From Candidatus Saccharimonadota bacterium (lineage in GTDB: Bacteria; Patescibacteriota; Saccharimonadia; Saccharimonadales; JAGQNJ01): DNA of 8,478 nt. Below are positions 5,463-8,478 of this stretch, in pieces (positions within the stretch are counted from its first letter, which is position 1; every line of letters starts with the position of its first letter). The stretch covers positions 1-8,478 of the forward strand of contig JAGQNJ010000031.1 in the NCBI GenBank assembly GCA_020428115.1. The letters run 5' to 3'. The position numbers and the translations under genes are program-made. The notes beneath the pieces are model-generated. The model was not told where the DNA came from. It saw nothing but the letters and a program-made list of their open reading frames with translations, and made no database searches.

Positions 5463-5735
5463 ATGGTTCCAGTATTAACAACGTTTGCTGCCGAGACAGC
5501 TGAAGCAGCTACAACCGCTGCAAGCAACACACCAGTTATGGCAAAAGCAATCATGCTTGCCGTGGCTCTAGGTACTGCCGCTTTTGGCCTTGCCTGGGTT
5601 GGCGCAAACTACATGAAGGCTTTGGGTCGCAACCCAGAGGCTGGTAAAGCTGCATCACAGATCATCATTATTGCAGCGATGATCGAAGTGACTGCATTGC
5701 TTGCATTCTTGCTTGGCGCTTTCCTTTTGAGCTAA
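5463..5735 (+). CDS. atpE: F1Fo ATP synthase subunit c
   Basis: Subunit c forms the proton-driven rotor ring. The chosen ATG has a strong AAGGAG 5 bases upstream; a GTG at 5427 in the same frame lies in the hairpin and is rejected. The product has 90 residues: an Ala/Thr-rich N-terminal extension (1-26), helix 1 (27-52), the polar loop 'GRNPEAGK' (55-62) that touches the central stalk, and helix 2 (66-89). Glu75 in 'AAMIEVTALLAF' is the ion-carrying carboxylate. Aligned from the RNP loop, the residue facing the Gln32 of sodium-type rings is Leu43, so the ring is probably proton-coupled (inference). Helix 1 carries Phe41 and Trp45 where many c subunits have a run of glycines. Confidence 0.95.
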   Translation: MVPVLTTFAAETAEAATTAASNTPVMAKAIMLAVALGTAAFGLAWVGANYMKALGRNPEAGKAASQIIIIAAMIEVTALLAFLLGAFLLS

Positions 5736-5757
5736 GCAGCGTTATTGCTACGTATTC

Positions 5758-5780
5758 TGGGGGTGTGCTATGCGCCCCCA
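5758..5780 (+). other. GC-rich stem-loop after atpE
   Basis: TGGGGGTG-TGCTATG-CGCCCCCA forms an 8-pair stem with one G-T pair and a 7-base loop, 22 bases after the atpE stop. It is followed by 'cgatacagca' and not by a T-run, so it is not a classical intrinsic terminator. A likely role is to protect the 3' end of an atpB-atpE message or to attenuate read-through into atpF. Confidence 0.6.
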
Positions 5781-5804
5781 CGATACAGCAAAAGAATTAT
5801 ACAA

Positions 5805-5833
5805 CTGACAACAGAGGTAATATCTGATATAAT
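5805..5833 (+). promoter_or_regulatory. Internal atp operon promoter in front of atpF
   Basis: CTGACA (5805-5810), a 17-base spacer and a perfect TATAAT (5828-5833) preceded by TGA make an extended -10 promoter, the best match in the window. The predicted start near 5840 leaves about 6 bases before the atpF ATG, so a transcript from here would be almost leaderless. Read-through mRNA from atpE would instead contain the AGGG at 5837-5840 as a weak ribosome site. Confidence 0.7.
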
Positions 5834-5845
5834 CACAGGGAAAAT

Positions 5846-6388
5846 ATGGAGCTAACACACACATTATCACTATTTGCTAATACAGGTGGCGAAAGCAGCG
5901 GTATTGCTGCACTGGGTATTGATCCACTTGCTATCCTGGCACAAGCAGCAACTTTTCTTGTGTTATTCCTAATTATCAAAAAATTTGCCCTGGATAAGAT
6001 CTTCCAGACTCTAGAACAGCGCCGTGAAAAAATCAATGACGGTGTCGAGCTTGGGCTCGAGATGGAGCTCGAAAAGCAAAAGCTCGAGGAGGATATCAAG
6101 GCTCGTTTGCATAAAACACGCCAAGAAGCCGACAAAATCGTTGCGGCCGCGCATGCAGAATCTGGCGTTATCATCAAAGAAGCAGAGGCCAAAGCGGCAC
6201 AAAAAGTAGATGCCATGCTGGCAGATGCCCACAATCGCATCGACGAAGACATCAAGCGAGCTCGCCAAGATCTAGAGAAGGACGTGCTGGCGCTTGTGGC
6301 TGATGCAACAGAAGTGATTATCGAAGAAAAGCTGGATGCCAAGCGCGACGCGTCGTTGATTGGCCGTGCTTTGGGGAGGCTTCGCTGA
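5846..6388 (+). CDS. atpF: F1Fo ATP synthase subunit b
   Basis: Subunit b is the peripheral stalk that holds the F1 head still against the turning rotor. The 180 residues split into an outer N-terminal segment (1-26), one membrane helix (about 27-47, 'LAILAQAATFLVLFLIIKKF'), and a long charged helix rich in Ala, Glu, Lys and Arg (50-165) that would form the dimeric coiled coil. The 'LDKIFQTLEQRREKI' segment after the membrane matches the usual start of the b dimer. Length is a little above the E. coli protein (156), owing mainly to the N-terminal extension. Only one b gene is present, so a homodimer is expected. The stop overlaps the atpH start by one base (TGATG), with GGGGAGG upstream inside atpF. 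Confidence 0.92.
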   Translation: MELTHTLSLFANTGGESSGIAALGIDPLAILAQAATFLVLFLIIKKFALDKIFQTLEQRREKINDGVELGLEMELEKQKLEEDIKARLHKTRQEADKIVAAAHAESGVIIKEAEAKAAQKVDAMLADAHNRIDEDIKRARQDLEKDVLALVADATEVIIEEKLDAKRDASLIGRALGRLR

Positions 6389-6783
6389 TGAGCAATGTTC
6401 CCAGAAAGCAAATTGCACAAAGCATCGCCGAGATGATTGATGCGGGTGCAAGCTCGAACCGTATTGCGAAGAAAATTGCGGCATATCTGATGTACGAGCG
6501 CCGTACGCGTGAGATTGATGCCCTGCTGCGAGATATACAGAACATCCGCGCAAAGCATGGGACAATAGAGGCCACTGCTATGAGTGCCTTCCCACTGTCG
6601 AGTGAAGTTAAGCGAGCAATTACAAAGCTCATTCAAGCTGAGTTTGAGCATGCTGACCACGTTATTATCAACGAAGATATAGATCAGAGCGTGCTCGGTG
6701 GCGTTCGTGTAGAGGCTCCAGGCAAACAGCTTGACACCACCATCAGAACGAAACTGAACAAACTTAAACAAGCGGCTGCGTAA
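6388..6783 (+). CDS. atpH: F1Fo ATP synthase subunit delta (short form)
   Basis: Delta joins the top of the F1 head to the b stalk. The C-terminal half is clear: 'NEDIDQSVLGGVRVEAPGK' (95-113) is the delta signature, and 'LDTTIRTKLNKLKQ' is the closing helix. The protein has only 131 residues, against about 175-180 for most bacteria. The loss is in the N-terminal domain, which normally has six helices over some 105 residues and binds the N-termini of alpha. Here about 55-60 helical residues precede the linker. The gene is intact, with a start one base into the atpF stop and a GGGGAGG ribosome site, so this is a natural short form rather than a broken gene. It ends at the Shine-Dalgarno sequence of atpA. 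Confidence 0.85.
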   Translation: MSNVPRKQIAQSIAEMIDAGASSNRIAKKIAAYLMYERRTREIDALLRDIQNIRAKHGTIEATAMSAFPLSSEVKRAITKLIQAEFEHADHVIINEDIDQSVLGGVRVEAPGKQLDTTIRTKLNKLKQAAA

Positions 6784-6797
6784 GGAGGCGACCCGAC

Positions 6798-8327
6798 ATG
6801 TCAGAATTATCTATCAAAGAACTAAGCACAGATATCCGAAAAGCAATTGAGGATCTTAAACAAACAAGTGGCGTTGATACCGTCGGTATTGTTACCCGTG
6901 TTGGTGACGGAATTGCCTGGGTGTATGGTCTTAGCCAATGTGGTTATAACGAAATGATTGAAATCGATGCTACTGATGGCAGCAAGGTTACGGCGTTTGC
7001 GCTTAACCTCATGGAGGACGAGATTGGTGCGGTACTGCTAGGCGAAGATACACTTGTCAAAGCTGGTGCCAAAGTACATCTTACTGGCAAGGTCGTTGAA
7101 GTTCCTGTCGGCCCTGAGCTTGTTGGTCGCGTGGTTGATCCGCTTGGTAACCCACTTGATGGCAAGGGTCCAATCAAAACCAAGGCTACTGGCCTGGTTG
7201 AACGACCTGCACCAGGTGTGCTTGACCGCAAAAGTGTGCACGAGCCACTTATGACCGGTATTATGGCCATCGATGCTATGGTGCCTATCGGACGAGGACA
7301 GCGTGAGCTGATTATTGGTGACCGCCAAACTGGTAAAACAGCAGTTGCAATCGACACGATGATCAACCAGCACCGCCAAGGAACTGGTGTGATCAACATC
7401 TACGTAGCCATCGGTCAAAAGCTTAGCACCGTTGCGCGTATTGTTGAGCGCTTGAAGCGCGAAGGCGTAATGGATCAAACAATTGTGGTTGCAACTGGTG
7501 CATCTGACCCGGCAAGTATGCAGTTCTTGGCACCATATGCTGGTACTGCTATGGGTGAGTATTTCCGTGACAACGGCCAGCATGCGCTGATTATCTACGA
7601 TGATCTTTCTAAGCACGCGGCGGCTTATCGTCAGATGTCACTACTACTTCGCCGCCCACCAGGCCGCGAAGCCTATCCTGGTGATGTGTTCTATCTGCAC
7701 TCTCGTCTACTCGAGCGCGCAGCTAAATTGAGCGACGCCAAGGGCGCTGGCTCACTTACTGCCCTGCCGATTATTGAAACGCAGGCTGGTGATATCTCTG
7801 CATATATTCCAACCAACGTGATCTCAATTACCGACGGCCAGATATTTATGGAGACAAACCTGTTCTACCAGGGTATCCGCCCTGCTATCTCGGTTGGTCT
7901 ATCCGTGTCACGTGTGGGTGGCTCAGCCCAAACTAAGGCGGTCAAGAGCGTGGCTGGTAACTTGCGACTCAGCCTTGCACAGTTCCGCGAGCTCGCAGCT
8001 TTCTCGCAGTTCTCTACCGACCTCGATGACGAAACCAAGCAGCGTATCGAACGCGGTCAGCGCCTAACTGAGCTTCTCAAGCAGCCGCAATATTCCCCAC
8101 TCTCTGTTTGGCAACAGACTGCAATTTTGATGGCAGCCAACGAAGGCGCTTTTGATAGCATACCGGTCAAAGACATCAAGCAGGCCGAAGAAGCGTTGCT
8201 CTCACAGTTGCATACACAGCACCGCAAAGAAATGACCCAGCTCAACAAGGGCGACAAACCAGATGAAAAGACCCAGAAGCTTATTCTTAAAGTCGCGACT
8301 GATATCGCCAAAGGCTACAAGGAGTAA
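6798..8327 (+). CDS. atpA: F1Fo ATP synthase subunit alpha
   Basis: Alpha alternates with beta in the F1 head and binds non-catalytic nucleotide. The 509-residue length is standard. The N-terminal helix (1-25) that binds delta is present. The beta-barrel domain follows (27-95). The Walker A is 'GDRQTGKT' (174-181) and the Walker B region is 'ALIIYDDLSKHA' (263-274). 'PGREAYPGDVFYLHSRLLER' (288-307) is the family signature, and 'ISVGLSVSRVGGSAQ' (364-378) holds Arg372, the arginine finger (E. coli R376) that completes the beta active site. AGGAGG (6783-6788) lies 9 bases before the ATG and overlaps the atpH stop. No truncation or substitution of key residues is visible. Confidence 0.98.
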   Translation: MSELSIKELSTDIRKAIEDLKQTSGVDTVGIVTRVGDGIAWVYGLSQCGYNEMIEIDATDGSKVTAFALNLMEDEIGAVLLGEDTLVKAGAKVHLTGKVVEVPVGPELVGRVVDPLGNPLDGKGPIKTKATGLVERPAPGVLDRKSVHEPLMTGIMAIDAMVPIGRGQRELIIGDRQTGKTAVAIDTMINQHRQGTGVINIYVAIGQKLSTVARIVERLKREGVMDQTIVVATGASDPASMQFLAPYAGTAMGEYFRDNGQHALIIYDDLSKHAAAYRQMSLLLRRPPGREAYPGDVFYLHSRLLERAAKLSDAKGAGSLTALPIIETQAGDISAYIPTNVISITDGQIFMETNLFYQGIRPAISVGLSVSRVGGSAQTKAVKSVAGNLRLSLAQFRELAAFSQFSTDLDDETKQRIERGQRLTELLKQPQYSPLSVWQQTAILMAANEGAFDSIPVKDIKQAEEALLSQLHTQHRKEMTQLNKGDKPDEKTQKLILKVATDIAKGYKE

Positions 8328-8329
8328 TC

Positions 8330-8478
8330 GTGGATTATTGTAGGCCTAGATCTGCTGAAGAACTTGATGCAATTATGAGGCATGACCAAACAGAGCATGA
8401 CAAGCAACTGAAAGCAGTTTTGGATGGCGAAGTTGTATCAGATGGCACTTTAACGCCTATTCTTATTCCTGAGTGGGA
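8330..8478 (+). CDS. Unknown protein gene directly after atpA (3' end outside window)
   Basis: GTG at 8330 is 2 bases after the atpA stop and has AAGGAG (8319-8324) 5 bases upstream, so it is a well-supported start. The 49 visible residues ('MDYCRPRSAEELDAIMRHDQ' onward) are open to the window edge. They are hydrophilic, with a charged helix (8-30) rich in Glu, Asp, His and Lys, then a short beta-like part ending '...TPILIPEW'. This is not AtpG, which starts with a conserved basic helix of the 'IRNRI' type, nor AtpD or AtpC. I do not recognise the family. Its place in the operon suggests co-expression with ATP synthase. A downstream ATG at 8375 is less likely because it lacks a ribosome site. 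Confidence 0.65.
   Translation, partial: MDYCRPRSAEELDAIMRHDQTEHDKQLKAVLDGEVVSDGTLTPILIPEW

Noticed and set aside
5758..5780. Rho-independent terminator after atpE
   Set aside because: The stem is strong but no T-run follows, and the operon continues on the same strand 66 bases later.
5833..6771. Long - strand open frame (312 codons) opposite atpF and atpH
   Set aside because: It is antisense to two clear ATP synthase genes, is very rich in Ser and Cys in a pattern expected from reverse-reading their codons, and lacks a ribosome site.
7038..7616. Open frames on the - strand opposite atpA (also 6944-7399)
   Set aside because: They are shadows of the strongly supported atpA frame, with no family resemblance or start signal.
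1..8478. Recoded TGA (glycine), as in SR1 and Gracilibacteria
   Set aside because: TGA closes atpF, atpB and the kinase at the expected family lengths, so the standard bacterial code applies.
1..8478. CRISPR array, insertion sequence, prophage or tRNA gene
   Set aside because: No regular direct repeats, transposase frame, terminal inverted repeats or tRNA-like cloverleaf were seen by eye on either strand.

Overview
The window reads as an ordinary stretch of a small, gene-dense bacterial chromosome. The family content, very short proteins, tight gene packing and a short AtpH suggest a Patescibacteria/CPR member. Saccharibacteria is my best guess, but it is an inference that a 16S rRNA or marker-protein search would have to settle. 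TGA is a normal stop here: it ends the kinase, atpF and atpB (the last as tandem TGA-TAA). The recoded SR1/Gracilibacteria code therefore does not apply.

Left part (1-4336). The tail of a family 2 glycosyltransferase enters on the + strand and ends 8 bases inside a convergent gene. From there to 4336 every gene is on the - strand. In transcription order they are: a 59-residue His-rich single-pass membrane protein; a glutaredoxin/NrdH-like redoxin coupled to it by an ATGA overlap; an unknown 144-residue protein 3 bases upstream of a corrinoid adenosyltransferase (CobO/BtuR family); two unrecognised proteins (188 and 191 residues); and a P-loop kinase resembling T4 polynucleotide kinase, coupled by ATGA to a membrane-anchored or secreted staphylococcal-type nuclease.

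Right part (4337-8478). A divergent intergenic region leads into the F1Fo ATP synthase operon on the + strand: atpB (a), atpE (c), atpF (b), atpH (delta) and atpA (alpha). The two larger gaps, before and after atpE, each hold a stem-loop. The gap after atpE also has a near-consensus promoter firing into atpF. Right after atpA, where atpG is usual, a well-supported reading frame of unknown family begins and runs off the window.

Regulation. Several - strand genes have a good -10 box only 6-7 bases before the start codon and no Shine-Dalgarno sequence, which predicts leaderless mRNAs. The atp genes and the redoxin instead have clear Shine-Dalgarno sites or coupled starts. I found no tRNA, rRNA, CRISPR array, insertion sequence or attachment site. 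I see no clear new multi-gene system. The points most worth a second look are the atpA-adjacent unknown gene, the His-rich membrane protein/redoxin pair, the kinase-nuclease pair and the leaderless promoter pattern.
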